NCBI GenBank assembly: GCA_025360015.1
Contig: JANYCZ010000078.1
Coordinates: 32,761 to 96,760 of the forward strand
Direction of reading: 5' to 3'
Length of the DNA: 64,000 bases
Source: Verrucomicrobiota bacterium
GTDB lineage: Bacteria; Verrucomicrobiota; Verrucomicrobiia; Verrucomicrobiales; Verrucomicrobiaceae
Below, piece by piece: positions 15,810 through 23,824 of this stretch (the first letter of the stretch is position 1; each line of letters begins with the position of its first letter). Both the position numbers and the translations under genes were made by a program. The notes below the pieces were generated by a model, which did no database searches, was not told where the DNA came from, and saw only the letters and a list, made by a program, of their open reading frames with translations.

Positions 15810-16546
15810 CTTCAGGGAACGCAGGCAGGACAATGGCATGGATCAAAGCAGTGGCGGCGGCAGGCATCGGACTGCTGGCATCGTGTGGCAACAACATTGC
15901 CCCGCTGCGGCCCGCCTGGCAGCAGGACCCGAATCTCTTTCAACAGGGCTTTCCGGCCTACCAGGCGCAAACGACAACGACGCCCCACATGGTGGCGCGC
16001 GTAGTGTATGCCGCGCCAGAGCGCATCGAGGGTATGATGGAGCGTCAGGGCGATGTGCCGGATGCGCAGCGCGGACCGGCGCGCATGGGAGATGGCACGC
16101 TGGATCTCGGCGTGCAGGACGTGGCGTCGGGAAAGTGGATCCAGTCCTACCTCTGCGGCGGCGTTTTGTTTGTGGCCGCGCTGCCCAATCAGGCCTATCG
16201 CATCGTGTTGAAAAATCGTACGCCGATGCCGCTGGAACTCAGCATGGGCGTGGATGGCAGAGATGCGCAGACGGGAAGGACAGCCTCTTTGGGACGTGGC
16301 AGCCTGCGGGTGGAAAAAAAGGGCACGCTGGTGCTGGATCATGCCGCCCAGGGCCCGCTGCTGTTCAAGACGGTGAACAGTGATGCCGCGTTGTTTGACA
16401 CCAGCCCGCAGGGACGCGCGGGATTGATCCAAGTGGCGGTGTTTCTTGCCTCCGATGCGCCGAGCATCGGGCCGGAAAAGCTGCGCGCCAGCCAGATCGC
16501 GCCCTTGGGATTTTTCCCCATTGGCAGGCCGGAGCAATACCGCTGA
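15806..16546 (+). CDS. Lipoprotein of unknown function
   Basis: Starting at the ATGA overlap (15806) the product is 246 residues; an internal ATG at 15833 would also give a complete lipoprotein signal. The hydrophobic stretch WIKAVAAAGIGLLASC ends in a lipobox (L-A-S-C), so the protein is likely lipid-anchored in the periplasm or outer membrane. The mature part has no domain I recognise; it contains beta-rich segments (YRIVLKNRTPMPLELSMGVDG) resembling small secreted beta-sandwich proteins. Coupled to the regulator upstream; the AsmA-like gene follows after 74 bp. Confidence 0.7.
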   Translation: MTSGNAGRTMAWIKAVAAAGIGLLASCGNNIAPLRPAWQQDPNLFQQGFPAYQAQTTTTPHMVARVVYAAPERIEGMMERQGDVPDAQRGPARMGDGTLDLGVQDVASGKWIQSYLCGGVLFVAALPNQAYRIVLKNRTPMPLELSMGVDGRDAQTGRTASLGRGSLRVEKKGTLVLDHAAQGPLLFKTVNSDAALFDTSPQGRAGLIQVAVFLASDAPSIGPEKLRASQIAPLGFFPIGRPEQYR

Positions 16547-16620
16547 GGGCTGCGTGGGGGGGGACGGTTGTTTATCCGGAGCTTGTGAGTTTGGGGGGCG
16601 TGGGTAGATTTGATGTGCCC

Positions 16621-19308
16621 ATGCTTCGTTTTTTGCGCCGAGCTCTGCTGTTTTTGACCGCCAGTTTTTTTCTGGCGGGGAGCATGTATTTGAACACGAC
16701 GGCCTTTCATGAGCGCTGGCACGGGTTTGTCACGGGGGAACTGGCGCAGCATGGGGTGCATCTGAAGTTTGACCACCTGACGGTGAATCCGTTTGGCGGG
16801 CTGGTGGCGGAGGGTGTGAAGGTGTATAACGATGCGACCAAAGCGCACATTGTGGCGTCGGTGGACCGGCTGAATCTGGATGTGGATTTCGGTAGTCTGG
16901 TCGAGGGCCGGATCAAGATTGACGGGCTGGAGCTGCTGCATGCGAGCATGGCGCTGCCGGTGGACCCTGAGCGCCCCGAACTGACGGTGATCGAACTGAA
17001 GGATCTCAGCGCACGTGCCATGCTGGAGGGGCGGCAACTGGAGATCCGGCATGCGGAAGGCCTTTTGTCCGACGGGCTGCGCATCATGATCAGCGGTGTG
17101 CTGGAACTGCCGCAGCCGAAGCCGGACGAGCAGAGCATGAGCGCGGAGGAGAGGCTGAGGATCATGCGTGAGCATCGGACGCAGATTCAGCATGGGCTGG
17201 ACTGGCTGGCGCGGTTTCGGGCACCCCATGTACCCACGCTGAGTGTGAAGGTGTCCGGCGCGCTGGACCGGCCGGAGGAGCTGAAGGCGGAGCTGCTGTT
17301 CCAGGCGGATGGGCTGGAGTTTGAGGATTATGTGTGGAGGGAACTCGTGGCTGAAGCGGAGTACGACGGCGGGTTTGTTGATTTGAAGCGGCTGCATCTG
17401 CGGGATCACCTCGGCACCCTGGATGCCACCGCCACGTGGCGCATCGGTGCGGAGCACCTGCGCTTTCGGCTGACATCGAGCGCGGACCTGCCGGGCCTGG
17501 CGCGGGCATTCTTCAGCAGCGAGCAATTGCGGGAGGTGGTGTTTTATGAAGCACCGCAGCTGGCGCTGGAAGGCAGCATCTTTCTGGGAAAGCCCAAGGA
17601 GGAGGATTTTTTGCCGGCCGAGGTGACAGGCAGGCTGGACTGCGGGCGGTTTGGCAGCCGCGGAGAAGTCTTCAACTCACTCAGCCTGACGCTAGGCGCG
17701 ACACGTGAAGGCCTCTTTGTGCGCGACGCACTGCTGAAGCACAAAACCGGAACGCTGGGGCTGGATGTGATGAAACACCGCACCCTGGGCTTTAGATACA
17801 ATCTGGTGCTGCGCATGGATCCGAATTTGTTTCTGCCTTTCATTCCCATGCCGAAGACGCGCGAGATCATCCAGCGTTTTGGCTTTGATGAATCCTCGCA
17901 CATCGACGTGCATCTGGCCTGTGCGGGACCGACGACCAATCTGCGCGAATGCCCCAGCTCTGGCCATGGGGTGCTGCGCCATTTCAGCTACAAAGATGTG
18001 CACTTTGACTCCGCCGAACTGGATCTGGCGCTGCTCGGAGACATTCAAAATTATGCCAATGTGCGGGTGCAGCGTCCGGACGGTCCGGCGGAGGCGGAGC
18101 TGGTGTTCGTCAATGATGATGATGACGAGAAGTGGCTCCGGCTGGTGAACGTGCATGCGGTGGCGGACGCGGCGGGCATCGTACGCGCGTTTGCCCCGAA
18201 GGTGGCGGACCAGATCGCGCTCTACCGCTTTTCTGCCGGTACGGACGTGATGGCCAACGGCACGATCGGCTACAAGAACAACCCGCAGCGCAACAACTAC
18301 AAGGTCACCTTCAAAAATCCGGTGGGAGGCGCACACTACACGCTGTGGAAAGAGGACTATCCGATCAATGCGCCAAACGGCGATGTACGCATCATCGGCA
18401 GCATGTTGAACTTCGACTTCAACGGCCGCCTGTTTGGCGACACCCTGCATGCGAAAGGCGCGGTCAATCTGACACCCGGGGTGAAGGGCTATGACGTGGA
18501 GGTGAGGGCCGGCCGCTTCCCTTACGTCGTGTTTGGTCGCAGGCTGCCGTTTGAGGAGGTGCGTGCGGATGTGCATAACAGGGAGGGGATTGCACGGATC
18601 GACATCGCGGCGGACGTGCTCGGCGGAGGCATGACTTTGAAGGGCGCTCTGAACGACAATCGTGAGCCGAGCTCCTATGACGGCGAGCTGCGCATGAACG
18701 CGCTCAGCTTCCAGCGCTTTGCGCAGGTGTACTCGCCAGGGAATGAAAGCGTGGGCGACATCAGCGGTCATTTCAAATTCACCGGACGCATGAACGACTG
18801 GAAGGCGCTGAAAGGCGGCGGCGCGCTGATCATCGTCAATGGCAACCTCCTCGCCCTGCCAGTGCTCGGGCCGCTGACACCCATCATCGGGGCGTTTCTC
18901 CCTTCGCCGATCAAGGGCTACAATGTAGCCAAGAGAGCCGACTGCACGTTTGAGGTCTCGGACGGCTTCATCGTCACTGAAAACATTGAGGCGGTGTCCA
19001 GCGCCTTTCGCATCTTCAGCCGCGGCAACGTGGACTTCGTCCGTGATGACATCGACTTCAACGCGGAGGTGCGCTTGCGCGGCCTGGGCATCCTGCTGTT
19101 TCCGGTGACGCAACTGATGGCCTACAAAGGCTCAGGCACACTCAAAAACACCCGCTGGTCTCCCCGCATTTTTGGGGGTGGCAACAAGGATGAACGCAAG
19201 CCTCCCACGGAGAAGGAACTGCTCGAAGCGCAGCGGATTGGAGGCAGCCCGTCCAAACCGAGGGCCAGCACCGCCCCGCCGAAACAGCGGCCGCTGTTTG
19301 GAAATTGA
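16621..19308 (+). CDS. AsmA-like/DUF3971-type periplasmic protein
   Basis: An 895-residue protein with one N-terminal membrane anchor (MLRFLRRALLFLTASFFLAG) and a long periplasmic region of repeated beta strands typical of AsmA/YhdP/TamB-like proteins. The C-terminal ~250 residues match the AsmA-like C-terminal region: GEVxGxxxGxF-like GDISGHFKFTGRM, then a segment ending YKGSGTLKNTRWSPRIF. Such proteins form bridge-like grooves moving phospholipid between membranes. The ATG at 16621 is chosen because the GTG at 16585 adds 12 residues without signal character. It is last in the apparent operon starting at 12895. Confidence 0.8.
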   Translation: MLRFLRRALLFLTASFFLAGSMYLNTTAFHERWHGFVTGELAQHGVHLKFDHLTVNPFGGLVAEGVKVYNDATKAHIVASVDRLNLDVDFGSLVEGRIKIDGLELLHASMALPVDPERPELTVIELKDLSARAMLEGRQLEIRHAEGLLSDGLRIMISGVLELPQPKPDEQSMSAEERLRIMREHRTQIQHGLDWLARFRAPHVPTLSVKVSGALDRPEELKAELLFQADGLEFEDYVWRELVAEAEYDGGFVDLKRLHLRDHLGTLDATATWRIGAEHLRFRLTSSADLPGLARAFFSSEQLREVVFYEAPQLALEGSIFLGKPKEEDFLPAEVTGRLDCGRFGSRGEVFNSLSLTLGATREGLFVRDALLKHKTGTLGLDVMKHRTLGFRYNLVLRMDPNLFLPFIPMPKTREIIQRFGFDESSHIDVHLACAGPTTNLRECPSSGHGVLRHFSYKDVHFDSAELDLALLGDIQNYANVRVQRPDGPAEAELVFVNDDDDEKWLRLVNVHAVADAAGIVRAFAPKVADQIALYRFSAGTDVMANGTIGYKNNPQRNNYKVTFKNPVGGAHYTLWKEDYPINAPNGDVRIIGSMLNFDFNGRLFGDTLHAKGAVNLTPGVKGYDVEVRAGRFPYVVFGRRLPFEEVRADVHNREGIARIDIAADVLGGGMTLKGALNDNREPSSYDGELRMNALSFQRFAQVYSPGNESVGDISGHFKFTGRMNDWKALKGGGALIIVNGNLLALPVLGPLTPIIGAFLPSPIKGYNVAKRADCTFEVSDGFIVTENIEAVSSAFRIFSRGNVDFVRDDIDFNAEVRLRGLGILLFPVTQLMAYKGSGTLKNTRWSPRIFGGGNKDERKPPTEKELLEAQRIGGSPSKPRASTAPPKQRPLFGN

Positions 19309-19343
19309 ATGCGGTTGTCGTGGGACTGTGGCACGGAGGCTGC

Positions 19344-19694
19344 ATGAAAGTAGAACGACTCAAATACGTCATCTGGGCGGCGGACATGAACCGCGCGGTG
19401 AATTTCTATGCCGCCGTCTTCGGCGGCACGATCCTCAAGCAGAACGACATCATCAGCGAGGTGTCCATCTGTGATGGCATCATCGGCATCCATGGCGGTG
19501 GTGAAGGAACCCGCACCTGGACGGGACTCAGCTTCCAAGTGCCGGATGTGATCGAAGGCGCCCATGAAATCGTGGCCGCAGGCGGTCAGCTCACGCGGGA
19601 GCCCCAGCCCGAGAACGGCGAGCCGCCGCATCTCGCCATGTGCGTGGATACGGAGGGGAATGAGATCATGCTTACGCGCAAGCGCGCGCATTGA
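19344..19694 (+). CDS. VOC superfamily (glyoxalase/bleomycin-resistance-like) protein
   Basis: A 116-residue protein with the paired beta-alpha-beta-beta-beta fold of the vicinal oxygen chelate family: VIWAADMNRAVNFYAAVFGG at the start, QVPDVIEGAHEIVAAGG in the middle, and MCVDTEGNEIMLTR at the end. GGAGG at 19335-19339, four bases before the ATG at 19344, decides the start over the upstream ATG at 19305. VOC proteins are metal-dependent lyases or dioxygenases, or bind drugs; the reaction here is unknown. Its end overlaps the convergent pyrD gene by 23 bp. Confidence 0.8.
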   Translation: MKVERLKYVIWAADMNRAVNFYAAVFGGTILKQNDIISEVSICDGIIGIHGGGEGTRTWTGLSFQVPDVIEGAHEIVAAGGQLTREPQPENGEPPHLAMCVDTEGNEIMLTRKRAH

Positions 19695-20796
19695 GATCGA
19701 CGCCAACGGCTTCGCTTACATTTCGAAAGCCATCCTTGGCCAGCAGGCTGCACAGGCCGTGGTTGATGCGTGAAATGACGCCGGGGCCTTCATAGATGAG
19801 GGCAGTGTAGATTTGCACCAGCGAGGCTCCTAGGCGGAGCTTGCGGTAGGCATCGGCGGCGGTGAAGACGCCGCCCGTGCCGATGATGACATGGCGCTGG
19901 CGGTTCATCCGCGCAGCCAGGCCGGCGATGCAACGGTTGATCAAGTCCTCGACTGGTTTGCCAGACACGGCTCCGGGTAGATTTTCCCACTCGCTGCGCG
20001 GTGTGGTGAGGCGCAGGGCGGCGGGTTTGCCAGGCGGGAGATTGAAGGAAAATCCACGCACGAAGTCGAAGGCGTCTGCTTCTTCCAGCAGGCGCTCGTG
20101 CTCTGCGGGATCATCGCGCGGTGCAACCTTTAGAAACACCGGGCAGGTGATGTCGAGTGGCTGCAGCAACTGCAGCAGGCGGGTGATGTTGCCGGGCTGG
20201 GCATAGAAGTCCTTCCCCCCGGCGGCGTTGGGACAGCTCAGGTTCAGCATGAGATAACCCGCATGGCGATGCACCAGCGAGACGCTGCGTTCGTAGTCGG
20301 CGAGGATGGCATCGTCACTGCATGCAGGTGCACCGGGGCCGAAGTTGGTTTTGACGATGTTTACGCCGAGCGGCACCCGCATGCGAGACGCGGCCAGCCG
20401 GGGCGCGATGACCTCTGCTCCCTCATTGGGCAGGCCGTAGTTGACGATGATTGCCTGATCCTGCGGCAGCCGAAACAGACGCGGCTTTGGATTTCCCTGC
20501 GATGGCTGCGCGGAGATGGAGCCGATCTCGGCAAAGGCAAAACCCAGATGATCCAGCATGCGCAAAGCACGCCCGCTTTTGTCCCAGCCAGCGGCAAGAC
20601 CGATGGGGTGGTCCAACCGCATCCCCGCGACCTCGCATTGCAGCTCCGGTGCTTTGAACTCCAGGCAGGAGCGGGTGATCTGTGGAACCAGCGGTAATGC
20701 CCCTGCGATGCGGCAGGCCTCGATCGTGCCGTGGTGCGCCGTCTCAGCGTCGAGCTGGAAGAGCAGGGGGCGGATCAGGGTGGAGTAGAGGGACAT
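19672..20796 (-). CDS. pyrD: Dihydroorotate dehydrogenase (quinone type)
   Basis: A 374-residue class 2 enzyme that oxidises dihydroorotate to orotate in pyrimidine synthesis, passing electrons to quinone at the membrane. The N-terminus (LYSTLIRPLLFQLDAETAHH) is the membrane-tunnel helix of class 2. FMN-binding segments include GLAAGWDKSGRALRML, GTGGVFTAADAYRKL and GASLVQIYTALIYEGP. Oddly, the active-site loop reads NLSCPNAAGG: class 2 enzymes normally have serine (NISSPNTPG) and class 1 cysteine at this position. ATG at 20796 chosen; the upstream frame to 20874 has no conserved sequence. Divergent from the AlkB-like gene. Confidence 0.9.
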   Translation of the reverse strand: MSLYSTLIRPLLFQLDAETAHHGTIEACRIAGALPLVPQITRSCLEFKAPELQCEVAGMRLDHPIGLAAGWDKSGRALRMLDHLGFAFAEIGSISAQPSQGNPKPRLFRLPQDQAIIVNYGLPNEGAEVIAPRLAASRMRVPLGVNIVKTNFGPGAPACSDDAILADYERSVSLVHRHAGYLMLNLSCPNAAGGKDFYAQPGNITRLLQLLQPLDITCPVFLKVAPRDDPAEHERLLEEADAFDFVRGFSFNLPPGKPAALRLTTPRSEWENLPGAVSGKPVEDLINRCIAGLAARMNRQRHVIIGTGGVFTAADAYRKLRLGASLVQIYTALIYEGPGVISRINHGLCSLLAKDGFRNVSEAVGVDLNARACA

Positions 20797-20892
20797 GAGA
20801 GGTGAAAAGGAGCAATCTTTCTGGATGACGGAAGCTGCTGACAAGGCGGTTAGTCGGTGAATAATAACGTCCATTCTCCAAATACGAAACCC

Positions 20893-21465
20893 ATGTCTAA
20901 CATTGAGATTGCACCTGAAGTCACGGTGACGACGGATTTTCTTTCGGGACCGGCGGCATCCGAACTGTTTGATGCCTTGTGTGAACAGATACCCTGGGAC
21001 ATGCGCATGAAGGCACGCAAAACCGCCTGCTTTGGACAGACTTACGATGACTCAGGGGTTGATGATGAGGTCGTGCCGATGCACCCGCTGCTCGTGCCGC
21101 TCTGCGCAGCCGTGGAGCAGCATCTGGGGTTTCGTCCCACCAATTGTCTCCTGAACTATTATGAAACAGGACGGTCAACGATGGGGTTTCATTCCGATGT
21201 GACCTACAACCTCGCAGGCGGAACGGATGTTGCCATTGTGTCTCTGGGGGCGGAGCGGACCCTGACGTTTCGCAACAAGGCCAGCATTGATTTGAAGGTT
21301 GGTTTTACTTTGCCTCATGGCTCATTGCTTTACATGACACAGCTCACGCAGGATTACTGGACGCACGCTGTTAAGAAGAGCGACACCGATGATGCTCGTA
21401 TCAGTCTCACGTTCCGGCATATTCTCTCGCCAGAGCAAATAGCGGCCGGACTCAGCGGAGCATAG
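20893..21465 (+). CDS. alkB: AlkB-like 2-oxoglutarate/Fe(II)-dependent dioxygenase
   Basis: A 190-residue protein with the core of AlkB-type oxygenases: LLNYYETGRSTMGFHSD (HxD iron site), SLGAERTLTFR, a distal His in WTHAV, and the 2-oxoglutarate arginine in ARISLTFR. Members remove alkyl groups from nucleic-acid bases by oxidation. AlkB (about 216) and ALKBH2/3-like enzymes share this layout, so the exact substrate is unsure. The ATG at 20893 is preferred to the GTG at 20857. Divergent from pyrD, convergent with the BNR protein with a gap of 4 bp. Confidence 0.85.
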   Translation: MSNIEIAPEVTVTTDFLSGPAASELFDALCEQIPWDMRMKARKTACFGQTYDDSGVDDEVVPMHPLLVPLCAAVEQHLGFRPTNCLLNYYETGRSTMGFHSDVTYNLAGGTDVAIVSLGAERTLTFRNKASIDLKVGFTLPHGSLLYMTQLTQDYWTHAVKKSDTDDARISLTFRHILSPEQIAAGLSGA

Positions 21466-21469
21466 GCTT

Positions 21470-22747
21470 TCATTCTGCCGGCACAAAGAACTCCCGCCGC
21501 AGTTTGCTGAAGACGACTTCCGAGGTTCCGAATTTCGGAGTGAGTTTGCGGCGGCCGGTGGTGTAGGTGACGTAGACTTCGTCACGGTAGAGGTGCATGA
21601 AGGGGGTGTTCACAGCGTTGTAATCGACGATGGAGAAGGCCTTGGTGTAGCTCTGATAGCGGGCGTCGATCTGGACGACGTCGCATTTGTTGCGGCTGAC
21701 GGTGGCGCCACCCATCTGCACGGTGGGCGCGGTGAAGAGAGCGACGAGGCCGATGGGTTTGCCGAAGTCGCACAGCGTGGGACGGCCGATGCCGTAAGTC
21801 CATTTGGTGACGGGAGCGTCGAAGTGGTGGAGGTCGGTCTTCGCGGCTTTGCTGAGCATGTAGCCGGTGGAGATGACGTTGGAGCGCAGGTGCAGATAGA
21901 CGTGGGTTTTGTCCTGAGTGATGGCGGGCTCGGCGAGGATTTTGACTTGGTTGGTCAGCAGGCGCGGATCGGGCGCGCCAAGGAGTTCCCAGGTCGCGCC
22001 TTGGTCGGGGCTGCGCATGAGGATGTTGGTCAGGAGGCGGGTCTGGCCGTCCTGCGAGTTCTTGATCTGGATGGCACTGTAGAGCTGGCCGTCGAACTCG
22101 ACGAAGTCGCAGGCGGTGCTGATGCCTTTGGAAAAGGAGGCGCCGGTGCCAGCACCAAAGAGGAAGTCGAGATGGCTCTGCACGGCCGGTTGGGTGAGGT
22201 CGAGCGCCTGATCCGGCTGCTTGGCGATGGTGCAGCGCAGGGGATGCAGCTCGGATAGCGTGCCGGTGGCGATGTGGTAGTCGCGGTAAAAGGCGCGATA
22301 GGCAGGCGCGGGGTCGCTCCCCAGGCGTCCAGTGAAGAAGATGCGCAGGGTTTCTTCCCCCAGCGCGTGGATCATGGGCCCGGAAACAGAGGTGCCGCCG
22401 AGCGTGATGCCATCGGAAGAGTCACCCGCTTTGGCGATGTCGATCCATTTGGCCGTGGCGGTGGGATTGAGGAGGTTGAAGACGGCCATGCGGGCGATCT
22501 GCCCGGCCTTGTTCTCCGCCGTGGTGGATTCATTGCACTGATACACCGCGTAGCCGATGCCCTGCACGATGCGCAACCCGGACTGATGGGCGTAGAGCTC
22601 CTTCTGGTAATTGCTGACGATTTGGGCCTGATCGACGAAAGACCGGGATGAAACACTGCCGTCTGGCCGGTGCGCGGGTTCGGCGGCGAAGCTGGTGCAA
22701 ATCAACGCACCCAGGAGGGTCAAATGGAGAAAAACGGCGGGCCGCAT
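21470..22747 (-). CDS. Secreted BNR/sialidase-like protein
   Basis: A 425-residue protein starting at ATG 22747 with a signal peptide (MRPAVFLHLTLLGALICTSF, cleavage after SFA-A). An Asp-box (SPDQGATWELL, SxDxGxTW) and repeated strands such as ITQDKTHVYLHLRSN and HLYRDEVYVTYTTGRRK suggest a sialidase-like or five-bladed beta-propeller. I cannot identify catalytic residues, so it may bind rather than cleave glycans. The reading frame from 22813 has no signal-like extension. Divergent from lipA with an 80-bp gap. Confidence 0.6.
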   Translation of the reverse strand: MRPAVFLHLTLLGALICTSFAAEPAHRPDGSVSSRSFVDQAQIVSNYQKELYAHQSGLRIVQGIGYAVYQCNESTTAENKAGQIARMAVFNLLNPTATAKWIDIAKAGDSSDGITLGGTSVSGPMIHALGEETLRIFFTGRLGSDPAPAYRAFYRDYHIATGTLSELHPLRCTIAKQPDQALDLTQPAVQSHLDFLFGAGTGASFSKGISTACDFVEFDGQLYSAIQIKNSQDGQTRLLTNILMRSPDQGATWELLGAPDPRLLTNQVKILAEPAITQDKTHVYLHLRSNVISTGYMLSKAAKTDLHHFDAPVTKWTYGIGRPTLCDFGKPIGLVALFTAPTVQMGGATVSRNKCDVVQIDARYQSYTKAFSIVDYNAVNTPFMHLYRDEVYVTYTTGRRKLTPKFGTSEVVFSKLRREFFVPAE

Positions 22748-22827
22748 GATCCCGACTCTATCGCGCTGCGTATGGATGTCCAAACGCGTTGCAATCGCCC
22801 CCATTTGGGCCATTCATCCCCCCGCCC

Positions 22828-23730
22828 ATGACCCCCAAGATCGACCCCGCCCTGCATCGCGACAAAAAACCGGACTGGATCCGCGTGACGCTGCCGCGTG
22901 ACCCGAAGTTTTGGAGCACGAAGGGGCTGATCACCGATTTGAAGCTGCACACCGTGTGTGAAGAGGCGCAGTGCCCGAACCGCTGGGAGTGCTGGAGCCA
23001 GGGCACGGCGACATTCATGATCGCCGGAGACCGCTGCACGCGTGCCTGTGGCTTTTGCGCGGTTAAAACGGCCAAGCCATTTGCTCTGGAAGTGGATGAA
23101 CCGCAGCGGGTGGCCGAGGCAACGAAGCGCATGGGGCTGAACCACGTGGTCATCACTGCCGTGGCACGTGATGACATGAAGGACGGCGGCGCTGAACATT
23201 TTGCCCGCACGATTGAAGCCGTGCGTGCAGCCGTGCCGACGATCACCATCGAGATTCTGGTGCCCGATTTTAACGGTAAGGACGATGCCCTGGAAGTCGT
23301 GATGAAGGCGAGGCCGCACATTTTCAACCACAACCTCGAAACGGTGGAGCGCCTGACGCCGCTGGTGCGCAGCCGGGCGCAGTATCACCGCAGCCTGCAT
23401 GTGCTAAAGCGGGCGAAGGCGATGGCGGAAGAGCTTGGCACTAAATGCGCCACCAAGAGCGGTCTGATGCTCGGCTTGGGCGAGACGGAGACGGAGCTGT
23501 TTCAGGCGATGGACGACCTGCGTGAGCATGACGTCACCGTGCTGACCCTGGGCCAGTATCTGCGTCCTTCAGCCCAGCATCTGCCGGTGATCGAGTACGT
23601 CCACCCGGACACGTTTGAGAACTACAAGCAGATCGCGCTGAAAAAGGGCTTCCGTCATGTGGCCAGCGCGCCGCTGGTGCGCAGCTCTTATCATGCCTCG
23701 GACTTCAAGCCGGAGCTGGATTTGGAGTGA
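22828..23730 (+). CDS. lipA: Lipoyl synthase
   Basis: A 300-residue radical SAM enzyme that inserts two sulfurs into octanoyl chains on lipoyl-dependent enzymes. Both cluster sites are complete: the auxiliary cluster CEEAQCPNRWEC (CX4CX5C) and the SAM cluster CTRACGFC (CX3CX2C). Other hallmarks are FMIAGDRCTRACGFCAV, NHNLETVERL, SGLMLGLGE and GQYLRPSAQHLPV. The ATG at 22828 is chosen because MTPKIDPALHRDKKPDW is the natural start. It acts in the cytoplasm on pyruvate and 2-oxoglutarate dehydrogenase and glycine cleavage proteins. No lipB is adjacent. Confidence 0.95.
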   Translation: MTPKIDPALHRDKKPDWIRVTLPRDPKFWSTKGLITDLKLHTVCEEAQCPNRWECWSQGTATFMIAGDRCTRACGFCAVKTAKPFALEVDEPQRVAEATKRMGLNHVVITAVARDDMKDGGAEHFARTIEAVRAAVPTITIEILVPDFNGKDDALEVVMKARPHIFNHNLETVERLTPLVRSRAQYHRSLHVLKRAKAMAEELGTKCATKSGLMLGLGETETELFQAMDDLREHDVTVLTLGQYLRPSAQHLPVIEYVHPDTFENYKQIALKKGFRHVASAPLVRSSYHASDFKPELDLE

Positions 23731-23824
23731 GTTGCATTAGGCGTCGACTAACGCGCAGGGGATGAGGTGAAAGCGGGTTGCGTGCGCGGCAATCTGGCGT
23801 CTCTTCGTAAACCCCAATACCGCC

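Noticed and set aside
16339..17526. Minus-strand ORF opposite the AsmA-like gene
   Set aside because: Sequence is His/Gln/Arg-rich shadow; the plus strand has a clear membrane anchor and AsmA C-terminus.
23437..23449. TGGCAC-type sequence inside lipA as a second sigma-54 site
   Set aside because: GG to GC spacing is 10, not 12, and it lies within coding sequence.
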